Shown piece after piece: positions 45,983-56,194 of a stretch of 64,000 nt of DNA. Below the pieces are notes generated by a model. That model saw only the letters and a program-made list of their open reading frames with translations, made no database searches and was not told where the DNA came from. Each line of letters starts with the position of its first letter. Position 1 is the stretch's first letter. Position numbers and translations under genes: made by a program. The stretch comes from Ochotona curzoniae (Eukaryota; Chordata; Mammalia; Lagomorpha; Ochotonidae). The stretch lies in the NCBI RefSeq assembly GCF_017591425.1, contig NW_024467121.1, forward strand, positions 21,340,707 to 21,404,706, written 5' to 3'.

Positions 45983-48900
45983 TGTCAGTGGGAAAATGGA
46001 ATTTAAAGTAAGTTTAGCTTTCTTAAAATCTTGTGTACAGTACACTATTGTTGACTATATTTCTCATATATATTAGATCTTCCTATTAGTCCATTCCATG
46101 TATTTACTATCTTGCATCCTTTCACTTACATTTGCCCATTTTCTTCCCCTATATGTAGTCCTTCTCTAACTAAAAGGCTGTCAGTGGATCACCATACTTT
46201 TTAAAGGCAAATGAAAACACTGTATTTTTCCAAAGGAACTACAACCATCCTGCAACACAAGGAACTTTGAGTAACCATACCCGTTTCCAATTCTGTCCCT
46301 GATGCTTTCATATTCCAAACATTCTACCCTTTTGTCTGCACTAACAAGGTTTTGCAGAGGGAAATTGTTTATTGACTGGGTTGTTTGAAATTTCTTCATA
46401 GTACAGACACTGGGAAGAGTCCTTCTTTCTTGTGTTAACTCACTGAGAACACTAGTACTGCGGGCTAATTTTGTTATTAAACACAGAAGTAAAACATTGT
46501 GGTGGATTAGAACCCACAGAAGTTTATTAGGACATAGGGTTAAGATAGAAGAAAAGATTGAGCTCCACTGAGCTCAGCTGGTTTCAGGGTTCTCTCCAAG
46601 CTCTGAACCCGAGACAGGACCATACCATCGCCACCCTCACTGCAGAAACAACTTCAGGCACACACCTAAACAGTTGTCCGTAACTTTGTAAAAAACTTCC
46701 AGACTTCCTTCCAAATTTCCACTAAAGCATCATACACAAGAGTTTCTCTTTTGTTCAGCTCTGGCTCTCAGAGTCATAAAACATACCCACTTCTTCGTAA
46801 AATTTGCTAAAAGACTTACTCTTTGTTATGTGGCAGCACGATATTAAAAAAGCACCCTGATAAAATTCTAAGCCATACCTGAATATGATTCAGAAAACAA
46901 GTCCACACACCAGGTACTCTACCTGTTCAGGCTTCCAGGAGTTCTCAAATTGCCCCAGCTTAATGCCGATCTACTTAGTAGATAGGGACTCACACACTGC
47001 TTGACACACTGTTGACAAGCAGACCTAAATAACTCTAACAATGACATCCCAGGAAATGACTGCGCACCCGACTCATCACTGAGCACGCACTGGGCCCTGG
47101 GCCTGTGTTCACCAAGCTCAGAGGGAACACAGTCAACAGGAAGAGGAAGGCATTAAAGCCACTTCTTCAGTCTGAAATTCACAGCATCTTGAGGAAAAAG
47201 TGTTTATAAAGTAAGATTCTCAGAATAAGAAGGCACCTTAAGCACTACCTGGCAGTGTTTCAGCATGTGCTGCCCCATAAACAGTCATTAGTTCCATGTG
47301 ACTACAGAGCATTTTTGAATTGTGCTGCAAAACAGATGTAATAGATCTAGCAAAAAAAAAAAAAAGTTAAATAGCCTATTAACTGATTGCAAGTAAAATA
47401 ATATGTAGGCTTAAATCCAATATACTAAAATTAGTTTCACCTGGGACTTTGCATGTTATTGTGTAAATACTGGAAAACTTGGATTTCTTACATGATCCTT
47501 CCATAAACCTACATTCTTCATTTTAACAGCAAACTAGAATTATCTCTTAGCAGCCATTATTTAAAAGCTGAAAGAAAAAGCACTTTATCTTTTCTATCAA
47601 TTTCCTTGATTTAATAAGGAAAGTAATTTTAGAAGATTATGAAAATTCTAAGCAAAACTTATTCTGGCACCCAAAAAAAAAGAACTACCTCAAAAAGGTA
47701 AAAATAGCACCAGATGCAGAAATCATACCTTTTGAAGTAAGACAGAAAATCCACAAACCAAGCTTTTATCATAAAGCAGATCTAATGCCAACTATATGGT
47801 TTATCTTTAAAGGAGAGCAAGCATTTCTTTCACTTTCAGCACTCACAAAAATATCCATAATATAAAAGCATATGTATAAAATTGCATTATTCAAGCACAT
47901 CCAACCACAAACCAGTGAACTTTTTAAAAACTGAAATTATTATAACCTAATATTCTTTTCCAAAACCGAAGAAAAACACAGCCACTCAAAAGCAAAATTC
48001 AAAAACAAACTTAGTTTCTTCAGGAGTAAGCTAATTATCCTCCACAGACATTATGAAATAACAAAGTATACTTTATAATAAGCATTCTTTTACCACAATG
48101 GTTTTTTTAAAGTCTTTTTAAAGTAAAAAACTCAATGACATTTCTATGAGTAATACATGTCTTCCCTATACCGCAAGACATCACCCTGCTTTACTTGATT
48201 CTAAAACAGGCCTCCAGGGCTCTTGTGGGTGGTGGGAAATCAGTGTATTTCTGAATGTATACAATGTTTTCTAAGGTCAGTGGGCAAGATAGCTCAGTAA
48301 ATGACAGGGGAGGGGGCAGCTTTCTCAGGGATTGCAGAGAATGTCCAAGCCACCTGGAGAAAACCGCCAATGAAGAAACTGGACAAGGAATCTAACATCT
48401 AGGAGCGCATGAGTCGCCAAGGCTTGATCAGACACCTTCCTTGGTGTCCTAACAAATTTAGGATTAAAGGGAAAGAAAGTGCAGCAGCCATACTTGGCCT
48501 TGGATTCCTTATCTGAACTTTTATCAGCTGCGTACCCTCTTCAGACTATCTGATAACATTCCTTCGAAGCCCTTCCTGGTGCCTGGAAACACCAAGCTCA
48601 ATTACCTCCCAGCAAAGTAAGCAGAAAGGATTGTGCGTATCTAAGGCGGCCAGCCTATCGGCGGCTTGGTGCAAAGGATAATGGCTAACGCTCGAGTATG
48701 ATCCTCCAACGCAAATCACTCTGAGAGAATCAGGTCTTCCCTCACACTGTCCAATAGGCTCAAAGACTGCCAAAATTTCCATTAGAGCACCCTATTTTTA
48801 GAGTCTTGAGAACGGGTCTTGAAAATTGCATTCCACAGTACATGTGTTTGACTAAGTTTATGCACGGAACAACAACACAAGCATCCTAGAGTCTTTAGAT

Positions 48901-49029
48901 GTAGGTTTTGATTTTTTTTATCTGATTTTTTTTTAACCCTAAATTTCAGCCTTTCAAACATGTAAATGAAAATTCAAGGTAAATATTGGCCCAGAGGAGA
49001 AACGAGAGAGAGAGATACTAGGCGGTTCC
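45983..49029. other. CNST intron 1 near the promoter, repeat-poor 3 kb
   Basis: No SINE was recognised over 3 kb, in contrast to the rest of the intron (about one per 700 bp). SINE depletion near a housekeeping promoter is common and may mark regulatory sequence. No individual element could be identified. Confidence 0.5.
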
Positions 49030-49081
49030 TAACAACCCAAGTGATGGCGGGGGCGGGGGAACCAGGTATAGGGAGAGAATT

Positions 49082-49116
49082 AAAAAAAAAAAAAAAAAAA
49101 CCACCCACAAGGGTGG
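49082..49116. repeat. A19 tract with adjacent 6-bp inverted repeat
   Basis: A19 (49082-49100) next to CCACCC-ACAA-GGGTGG (49101-49116). Read on the minus strand, the CNST sense strand, it is a small hairpin followed by T19, within CNST intron 1. Confidence 0.8.
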
Positions 49117-49418
49117 AGAGACCGCGGCTGCGGGCACCAGGACGGAGAAGGATTGAAGCAAGGTGGAAGCCGCAGGCAGCTCTGCGAGCAGAGCCAGGAG
49201 CTCCTGTGGGAGCCACGACCCCTGGGGAAGGGGTGACCAGCGCGATGCAGTGGGGACCCCAAGGGGACCGCAGCACAGGAGCGCGGAGAGGGGGCGGAGA
49301 GGAGCGAAGCCGGCTGCAGCTCCCCACAGGACAGAGGCGGAGGACAGCGCAGGGGGACGCTTGCCCTCCCGGCCGCGAGCCGGCGGGTGCCCGGCACCCC
49401 CGCTCCGGGTCTCCTCAC

Positions 49419-49500
49419 CTGAGAATCCGAGGCGGTCCCAAGGGCTTACCGCCGGCTGCCGGCTCTGTCTCCAGCCCCCTTCGCCGACATGGCGGCCGCC
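49419..49500 (-). promoter_or_regulatory. CNST: CNST first (non-coding) exon 3' end, two candidate donors
   Basis: On the minus strand two strong 5' splice sites lie within the CpG island: TTCTCAG then GTGAGG after 49419, and CCGGCG then GTAAGC after 49450. Either would join a non-coding first exon to the acceptor at 21913. The transcription start cannot be fixed from sequence, but a YY1-like ATGGCGGC motif sits at 49489-49496, close to where a start would be expected. Confidence 0.5.
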
Positions 49501-49768
49501 GAGCTGTCACGGACGCCGCTTGGGTCTCCCGCGGATCGGGCAGCCAGCAGACACCGCTGGCCTTTCCGCCCCGCCTCCCTCAGCGCACCCCTCGGGGCTG
49601 GCCGGCAGGCGGCTGGAGGCCCGCGGCCGCCGAGCATAGAGCGCAGGCGGCTAGAGAGGAAGTGCAGAGGGCGCGCAACCATAGAGTGCGAGTCCGGACA
49701 CACCCGGATGGGCTGTCTCTCTGCCTCCGTCCACTGACAAGCCTCGGGAGACTAAGCCGGGGCGGGAA

Positions 49769-49778
49769 GCGGAAGTGA
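49769..49778 (+). promoter_or_regulatory. ETS/GABP (NRF-2)-like site
   Basis: GCGGAAGTGA, a near-perfect GABP core, about 165 bp upstream of the TFB2M start codon. NRF-2 sites are an established feature of the human TFB2M promoter. Confidence 0.6.
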
Positions 49779-49805
49779 GGGAGCAAGCGCGCAGGGGCTG
49801 CGGCT

Positions 49806-49815
49806 CGCATGCGCA
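49806..49815 (+). promoter_or_regulatory. NRF-1-like site
   Basis: CGCATGCGCA, the palindromic NRF-1 core, about 127 bp upstream of the TFB2M ATG. NRF-1 control of TFB2M is known in human. A second, weaker GCGCGCA-type match lies at 49787-49793. Confidence 0.65.
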
Positions 49816-49828
49816 GTAGCTGGTGTTT

Positions 49829-49836
49829 ACTTCCGC
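49829..49836 (-). promoter_or_regulatory. second ETS/GABP-like site
   Basis: ACTTCCGC on the plus strand is GCGGAAGT on the minus strand, 51 bp from the first ETS core and in opposite orientation. Paired ETS sites are common in GABP-driven bidirectional promoters. Confidence 0.55.
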
Positions 49837-49941
49837 CAGGCCTCGGCTGGCTTCGCGGAGATGTTGCACGTGGGATACCCTGCATGGGGTTCCTCGGTAG
49901 AGTGACGGTGGGTCTTAGGTGGGGGAACGTTAGCGAAGACG

Positions 49942-50245
49942 ATGTGGGTCCCGGTGGCGGGGCTTCCTTGCCGGCTGGCGTCCTCAGCCCTGGCCGGCAT
50001 CGATCGACTTTGCGTGTGGAAGACTGGAGCGATGACGCGTGGACACCCGCCACGCCGTGCTGTGTCGGAATCTTCGCCGCAGCCTTTGCCTTGTCTTGAG
50101 TTCGGGGACTCGGCTCCCTGGGTGTCCAAGCACCGCCTGGAGCCTAAACGTTATGTAACCAGTCGGAGACTGGCTGAGACCTTGGCACAAATCCTGCGGA
50201 GGAATCAGAAAGACCCTCGGCATCTCTTGCTGGAGTGCAATCCTG
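49942..50245 (+). CDS. TFB2M: TFB2M exon 1 (codons 1-101 and first base of 102)
   Basis: The start is the ATG at 49942, which gives MWVPVAGLPCRL, matching the human N-terminus MWIPVVGLPRRL. The first ~40 residues are basic and lack acidic clusters, as expected of a mitochondrial targeting peptide. Residues ~68-80 (KRYVTSRRLAETLAQI) match the start of the methyltransferase-like fold. The exon ends LLLECNP plus G, the first half of SAM-binding motif I, before a GTGAGT donor. The region between the targeting peptide and KRYVT differs most from human and is a few residues shorter. Promoter motifs lie 105-175 bp upstream. Confidence 0.95.
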
Positions 50246-50789
50246 GTGAGTAGCTAGCTGCATTGCATTTTCTGGAATGTCCATCACTTGGTCAGACTTT
50301 GGTAGCCTGCCTGGATAGAGTGCTGTTCGAAGAGACTTCCCTTCAGGAAGTTTAGTTAGGGACAATGCAACGTAACGCCTTGAGCTGTATCGGTAATGGC
50401 ACCAAATACTTCTGTGGCAGGCTGCACTTGGGACAATATTTTTCTAAGATAGACTCAGGTTCGCTCTCTTCCCATGTGGCTGCAAGTGCTGTCGCCACCC
50501 CTGACAGTTTTATCCTATCCTTTCTTGCACCCTCTTTAGACCACAGCAGGATGTTGAGAACCCAAGATTTATAGACTTTCTGAAGAACAGTTTTTGTAGC
50601 ACCACTTCCTCCCCTGAGACGTCGTTTTTGTTGATGCTTGATGTGATCTGGGTAGTTATGAATGAGGAAGTGGGAGGCGCCAGGCCATCTTTTCTGTTGC
50701 TGTTTTCCTCTGAGATGAAACATTGTGACTAAGATTGCAAGTCTTTGGATTGGAAGCAGAACTAAACTGCACTTGCCTGGCCAGGCCCA

Positions 50790-51115
50790 GCACGGTATCC
50801 TAGTGGTTAAATCCTTGCCTTGCATGCACCAGGATCCCATATGGGCGCCGGTTCTAATCCCGGCAGCCCTGCCTCCCATCCAGCTGCCTGCTTGTGATAT
50901 GGGAAAGCAGTTGAGAACAGCCCAAAGCCTTGGGACCCTGCACCCTTGTGGGTGACCCAGAAGAGGCTCCGGGTTCCTGGCTTCAGATCAGCTCAGCTCT
51001 GGCCATTGCAGCCACTTGGGGAGTGAATGGAAAATCACTTGGGGAGGAGAATGTCTCTCCTCCTCTCTGTATAGCTGACTTTCAAATTTAAAAAAAATAA
51101 TAAATCTTTAAAAAG
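50790..51115 (+). mobile_element. CSINE, sense, TFB2M intron 1
   Basis: AGGCCCAGCACGGTATCCTAGTGG to AATAATAAATCTTTAAAA. The 3' third repeats CACTTGGGGAG. Confidence 0.93.
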
Positions 51116-51331
51116 TTATAAATAAGCAAACTGCTAATCACTTGGAATGTTGCAGTCAAGAGATTATATCTAATTTCTACTTTCCTTACCTGTAAAAGAA
51201 TACAGAGTGAGACCTCGTTTGGGAGTGTCAGTGAGAGTGAGATAATGCATGTGTAATACCTAGTCTTTGATATTCAGAGAGATTATGTTGTGACTTGTGC
51301 TCATAAACATTTCCTTCCGTTTCTATCCTAG

Positions 51332-51420
51332 GTCCTGGAGTCCTGACTCAGGCCTTACTTGAAACTGGTGCCAAAGTGGTTGCCCTTGAAAGCGACAGAA
51401 ATTTCATTCCCCACTTAGAG
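51332..51420 (+). CDS. TFB2M: TFB2M exon 2 (codons 102-131)
   Basis: Acceptor TTTCTATCCTAG, donor GTATAG. The exon completes SAM-binding motif I: read across the junction it is ECNPGPGVLTQALL, the E-x-N-P-G-x-G form of the family. It then gives motif II, GAKVVALESD, whose acidic residue contacts the ribose of SAM in relatives. Length 89 nt, ending in phase 0 at PHLE. It is almost identical to human at these motifs. Confidence 0.95.
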
Positions 51421-51897
51421 GTATAGTTCTGGTTTCTGAAAGTAATTTGTTTCCAATCAGCAGCCTTAGGGCGATTTAGAGAAGTAGAATTAAGTACATA
51501 GTTATAAGATCTCTTCAAGGGCCTTGTCATTAATATTCTGTTAACCCTAAGACATTGCAGGTCTTCAGTGTTTGTTGAATGAAGATGGAGAGGTACAAGA
51601 TGTGTTCTCTAGGTCTAGCTGTCACTGGGGTTTTGAGACACTTTGAGATACCAAGTACTTCAACATGAAGGATAGGTGAAACCCCCAGAAGCAGTGTGAG
51701 GACTGAAGTCCAACCTCCGCTGCCCTCCTGTCTCCTGTCCCGTTCTCCCCTCAAGGTGGTCACGGACACCAGAGTGCCTCTTCACTTAGGGGTGATAGAG
51801 AAACAAGAGCTGTCTTTCCCCCAATGCAGGCCATAAAACCTAAAAATACTACTCTCCTTTCATCTTTCTGTGTAAGAGTCTGCTATTTAAAAATTCC

Positions 51898-52200
51898 AGG
51901 GCCTAGCATGATAGCCTAGTGGCTAAATCCTCACTTGGCATGCACCAGGATCCCATATGAGTGCCAGTTCACATCCCAACTGTGCCACTTCCCATCCAGC
52001 TCCCTGCTTGTGGCCTGGGAAAGCAGTCAAGGGCTGCCCAGAGCCTTGGGACCCTGTGCCCGCACAAGAGACCCAGAAGAGGCTCCTGGCTTCAGATTGG
52101 CTCAGCTCCAGCTGTTGAGGCATGAACCAGCAGATGCAAGATCTTTTGTCTGTTCTGTCTCTGTATCTGCCTTTCCAATAAAAATAAATTTTAAAAAATA
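51898..52200 (+). mobile_element. CSINE, sense, TFB2M intron 2
   Basis: AGGGCCTAGCATGATAGCCTAGTGG to AATAAAAATAAATTTTAAAA. A short deletion at the CACTTGGGGAG region. Confidence 0.92.
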
Positions 52201-53822
52201 CCTTACCTGTCTTAGTAGAGTGGGATAGTAGAGTATGAAGCTCCTTGCCTTTTGCACCCCAGAGGAAGCAGTCCCACAGAAGAAGAGTATGAATAGACGC
52301 AAGCTTCCCCCGTTTGTCCTTGTTAGATTAGATCGTAGCCTCTTACTGGAATTGCAGATCTGATTTAATTACAATTAGAAGCTATTGCTTGAATATTTTG
52401 AAGTAAGTAGATAGGCAAAAGCAGTCGAGGTCCCCACCTTGGCAGGTTTCTCCAGGTTTTCTTCTCCCAGAGCCCCCCCGAAAGCTGCAGCAGGCTCGGA
52501 CTTACATGAAGATTGCTTTGCTTGTTGTTCTGCCCACATGGACAGTAATCTACATGAGATAACTGAGGTCACCCTCGTCGCCAATTCCCGTAACACAGGG
52601 AGGAGATAATAGCTTACAGCAGTTGCCTAGAAAGTTGAGAGCATATCCAATTACATGAACAACAGCAACAAGAAAAAGAAGGCTGAGATATTAAACAAAT
52701 ACGGTTATTTAATATTTAGATTGACAACTTTTTTTCCTGGTTGTAGAATGCATACTTTTATGATCTCAGTCATTGAACAAACATAAATCCCGGAGAGCCT
52801 GGTGAATATTGTTGCCCTTTCCACAATGTCTCCTTGTCTCGGTCCCATTCTGGTTGTGGGGACCTCGTTTGCCTTTGACGAAAAGTGGCTCTAGGAGCTG
52901 ATGGGCTGTTAGCCGCTTCACACCTCAGCACCTTGAACAGTGCATGGTCACGGCCGCTTGTTCTGCCTGTTAGCAGCCTACCATGGGGTGCACACCACAG
53001 AGACTGGCAGTGGGCCTGCCACTGTTGCCAAAGTTAGTACCACTACCTCGGTCACTGTCCTTGTGTAAATCTAGATCAGACTCTTGTCCAGTCCCATTTC
53101 TTCACTCTTGGTTATTCATTAAATCTAAACATGCAAATAGACAGTTTTCTCTGGTCTTTGAATCTTCCTTCTGAAGTCCCCTGCGTCATGTAAAACCTTG
53201 GGTAGACGAACTGAAGTTTTCCATATATGTGTCTTTTGTTATGGGAGTGTCACTTATGTTGGGGTATAACACCTTTCTTCCCCCTAGATTCTGCAGCAAA
53301 TTGTATGGGTGATTGGGGGCTTGGTGTGTAACTGGGGTCCCTAGGTGTGTTTCCCCTCTCTGCTAGGCTATGCTCTGCCGCTGCTGCCTGTGAAATTAGA
53401 ATCTAGGTGGGGCTAGTGTTAAAATTAGCTTAAGGGGACTATGCAAGCTTTGGATATTGAATTTTGGTATGAACAGATACCATTGCATAGAGCACAGGTG
53501 TTATCAACAAGGATTTTTTGGTGACTCTGCTTCTAATATACCAGACAAGTTTGCGTAGTAAGTCAAGAGTGGAAATTCTTGGTATCATCAGCCAGGTTTT
53601 GTTGGGGATTTTTTTGTGTTTGTTTGTTTGTTTGTTTTTTCCCTCTTTCTCTTTCCTTTATAAATCTGTAGAATCAATTTCAGAAACTTTTTTTCTATAC
53701 CAGCTTCCAAAGCCTTGTAAGACAATTTTATTGGAACATGCAAAATAAAAACAATAAATTGTGAAAATGCCTTTCAAGTCCAACCATTTGGTTTTTTTAA
53801 GGAAATTAAAACTAAGCATTAT
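52201..53822. other. TFB2M intron 2, no element recognised
   Basis: Unique-looking apart from a (GTTT)n run at 53617-53640. Confidence 0.4.
53617..53640 (+). repeat. (TTTG)n microsatellite
   Basis: Five to six units in TFB2M intron 2. Confidence 0.9.
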
Positions 53823-54158
53823 GGGCCCGGCATGATAGCGTAATGGTTAAGGTCCTCGCCTTGAACGCACCAGGATCCCATATGGGTACCGGTTCTAACC
53901 CTGGCAGCTCCACTTCCCATCCATCTTCCCTCCTTGTGGCCTGGGAAAGCAGTGGATGACAGCCCAAGGCTCTGGGACCCTGCACCCTTGTGGGAGACCC
54001 AGAAGAAGTTCTGACTCCTGGCTTAAGATTGGTGCAGCACTGGCCATTGCGGCTACTTGGGGAGTGAATCATCTGACGGAAGATCTTTCTCTCTCTCCTC
54101 CTCTCTGTACATCTGTCTTTCCAACAAAATAAATAAATCTTAAAAAAAAAAAAAACAA
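53823..54158 (+). mobile_element. CSINE, sense, TFB2M intron 2
   Basis: GGGCCCGGCATGATAGCGTAATGG to AATAAATAAATCTTAAAAA. AACTAAGCATTA occurs on both sides (about 53810-53821 and 54160-54172), a good target duplication. Confidence 0.95.
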
Positions 54159-54327
54159 AAAACTAAGCATTACTGTTTCTGTAGATCTAGCTACTTGGAA
54201 AGATTCCAAAGTGATAACCCTGTTGCTGAACTGATTGCAGATATGCTGGTTTAAATACATGAAAGAAAAATGAATACATTAAATTGTTGAAAGACAATGT
54301 GATTTGGTGAGCGTAGTGAAAATTAAA

Positions 54328-54592
54328 TTGGGGCTGGTGCCGTGGCAAAGCAGATGAAGCTACTGTGACACTGACATCCCGTATTGGACCACATCCGGTC
54401 CAGCTTCCTGCTAATGGCCTGAGAAAAGAGCGGATGGTCAGATAGTTGGAAACCTTCACCCACGTGGGAGACATGGCTGAAGCTCCTAACTCCCGGGGTA
54501 CAGCCTACTCCACAGGTGCTGTTGCATCCAACTGAGAAGTGAACCAGTGGAAAGAGGATATCTTCTCAGACAAATAAATCTTATTAAAAGAA
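54328..54592 (+). mobile_element. old CSINE, sense, TFB2M intron 2
   Basis: TTGGGGCTGGTGCCGTGGCAAAG to CAGACAAATAAATCTTATTAAA. Confidence 0.8.
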
Positions 54593-54944
54593 AAAGTGAA
54601 GTACATGAAAAACTAAGGGAGATATGTTGAATGACCGACACAGTATTATTGTTAAGTTCATTTTGTGAATCACTCACTGGATTCCTCCTAGAAAAAAAGT
54701 GATTCTCTTGAATACACCTGCCCTTTGTTTTAATATTTCAGTTGCTTTTGTCTACCGTGAAACATGTTTTTTTCTTTTTATCACCGCAGCAGGTGGCTCA
54801 CAGGTGTGCGTGAACCCACCTGAGGTTTCAGAATCTTTGAGTAGTGCTTCAGGAAACCTCTGCTAAGCAATTAGAGATTCGTATGAAGAAGTCTTTTGAA
54901 CCATTGAAACCTTTCAGATAAAGTTTTACAAGGATAAGAATTTC

Positions 54945-55205
54945 CTGACACCAGTGCCCTTGGCATGGGCATCAGCATGGGCGCTGGTCTTAGTCCCTAG
55001 CACATCCACTTCCCCTCCAGCTCCCTGCAGATGATCAGGGCAGGCAGTGGAGCATGGTTCCTGCACTCAGGTGGGGCTTGAAGGAAGCTCCTGGCTCCTG
55101 GCTTTAGCCTAGCCTGGCCCAGCTCCAGCCGTCTGGGGAATGAACCTACAAAGGAGGATTTCGCTATTTCTGTAATTCTGCCTTTCAAATAATAAGTCAA
55201 TTAAA
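54945..55205 (+). mobile_element. old CSINE, sense, TFB2M intron 2
   Basis: GACACCAGTGCCCTTGGC to GCCTTTCAAATAATAAGTC. GGCATGGGC/CAGCATGGGC is duplicated near its head. Confidence 0.75.
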
Positions 55206-55493
55206 TCATTCCGTAAAAAGTTTATTGAACATCATTTTTGCTTTTAGAATGCATGGGGGTTACTTTTCCTTGGTAGTAATGTACTTTCTCCACTTTCTAG
55301 ACATTAATTGAGTTCCAATTTCTTTGTTAAATTTTATGATGTTAGTGCTATTTTTTATACCATTATGAGATAGAATTATTTCTTGAATTGTATGTTTTTG
55401 TATTTATTCTTTTTAAGTTGATCTTTGAGGTTATATATATTCTGCAGTTACATATATATTCTGGATTTTTTAAAGTATTCTCTGTCTGTTTAG

Positions 55494-55647
55494 TCTTTAG
55501 GAAATAATCTGAATGGAAAACTAGAAGTGGTTCACTGTGACTTCTTCAAGTTGGATCCCAGAAATTGTGGACTGGTAAAACCTCCCATTATGCTTTCACA
55601 AGAGCTTTTTCAGAGTTTGGGAATAAAAGCGCTTCCTTGGTCAGCAG
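55494..55647 (+). CDS. TFB2M: TFB2M exon 3 (codons 132-182 and first base of 183)
   Basis: Acceptor CTGTCTGTTTAG, donor GTAATT. It encodes SLGNNLNGKLEVVHCDFFKLD (split here as SLGNNLNGKL, EVVHCDFFKLD), including motif III around CDFFKLDP. It continues to KPPIMLSQELFQSLGI and ALPWSAG. The last block occupies the place of the catalytic N-L-P-Y motif of true dimethylases, and TFB2M is known to have lost that motif. Human reads VPWTAD here, so the residue spanning the next junction is Gly instead of Asp. Length 154 nt, phase 1. Confidence 0.95.
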
Positions 55648-55963
55648 GTAATTTTTGCAAGTCCCTAAAAGCAAATACCTTCTAATCTGCCAGTTCTGTT
55701 TAGCAGTCTTCCTGATTTGTTGACAGGATCTGAGTACAATTTAGTTTGTTCAGTTTATGGACAATGCTCTTACATTGAACTTGACAGCATTCTGCTTTTG
55801 TCTCCCCAAAGGACGAGTTCCATGTTAAGGAAAAATGCAGAGACTCGGTTATAATTAAACTTAAGAAATTAATATAGTTTGTTAATTCACTTTGTCTCAT
55901 TAAAACACAGTCCTAACGAAAATGTTAACTTAATGTGGATTTTTTTTTTTTTATTCCTAACAG

Positions 55964-56112
55964 GTAACCCCTTAAAAATAATTGGAATCTTCCCAGTTAA
56001 AAATGAAAGAAAGGTGCTTTGGAAACTTTTATATGACCTGTATTCCTGCACTTCTATATATAGGCATGGACGAATAGAACTAAATATGTTTATTAGTGAA
56101 AAAGAGTACAAG
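55964..56112 (+). CDS. TFB2M: TFB2M exon 4 (codons 183-232)
   Basis: A run of T ending TTATTCCTAACAG precedes the exon, and GTAGGT follows it. It encodes NPLKIIGIFPVKNERK, LWKLLYDLYSCTSIYRHGRIE and LNMFISEKEYK, closely matching human IPLKVVGMFPSRGEKR, LWKLAYDLYSCTSIYKFGRIE and VNMFIGEKEFQ. Length 149 nt, phase 0 at its end. The intron before it is only 316 bp and repeat-free, the only TFB2M intron here without a SINE. Confidence 0.95.
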
Positions 56113-56145
56113 GTAGGTTATTAACAAAGTATCTATTGGGTAATT

Positions 56146-56170
56146 TTTGTTTTGTTTTGTTTTGTTTTTT
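56146..56170 (+). repeat. (TTTTG)n microsatellite
   Basis: About five units just after TFB2M exon 4. Confidence 0.9.
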
Positions 56171-56194
56171 GACTTAGGTTTAATCTCTGTCTTG

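Larger units (their letters stand above)
4703..49450 (-). other. CNST: CNST gene (consortin), 5' part only
   Basis: Span of the consortin gene visible here, from the first-exon region in the CpG island to the last recognised coding exon. Consortin is known as a membrane protein of the trans-Golgi network that binds connexins and helps deliver them to the plasma membrane. Identification rests on strong similarity of two exons to human consortin: the MDDSD.PTY N-terminus and the QSLFSLIRGEVEQLDSRALP stretch. Intron 1 is about 27.5 kb and intron 2 about 16.6 kb, or 16.1 kb plus 0.26 kb if the candidate exon at 5164-5427 is used. The conserved IAESYFQEED segment that follows in human was not found here, so that exon and all later ones, including the C-terminal membrane segment, must lie beyond base 1. 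The gene is divergent to TFB2M. Confidence 0.9.
49030..50260. promoter_or_regulatory. CpG island and bidirectional CNST/TFB2M promoter
   Basis: GC- and CpG-rich block (repeated CGCG, GGCGGG and GGCCGC) standing out from the AT-rich surroundings. It contains the likely CNST first exon on the minus strand, the intergenic promoter, and TFB2M exon 1 on the plus strand. No TATA box is evident between the two genes. A run of 19 A at 49082-49100 interrupts its CNST side. Human TFB2M is known to be driven by NRF-1 and NRF-2 (GABP) sites, and matching motifs are present here at 49769-49836. A 270-codon plus-strand open frame crossing this island is best explained by GC-rich composition. Confidence 0.85.

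Noticed and set aside
49163..49639. 158-codon plus-strand and 157-codon minus-strand frames in the CpG island
   Set aside because: Overlapping open frames on both strands are expected where GC content suppresses stop codons. No family similarity was seen.
48966..49778. 270-codon plus-strand open frame across the CpG island
   Set aside because: It runs through the poly-A tract (giving poly-Lys) and the minus-strand CNST exon region. Its composition (Arg, Gly, Ala, Pro) is that of random GC-rich sequence, and two other frames are also open there.
50352..50879. 175-codon minus-strand open frame in TFB2M intron 1
   Set aside because: It starts inside a CSINE and runs into intronic sequence with no homology or splice context.
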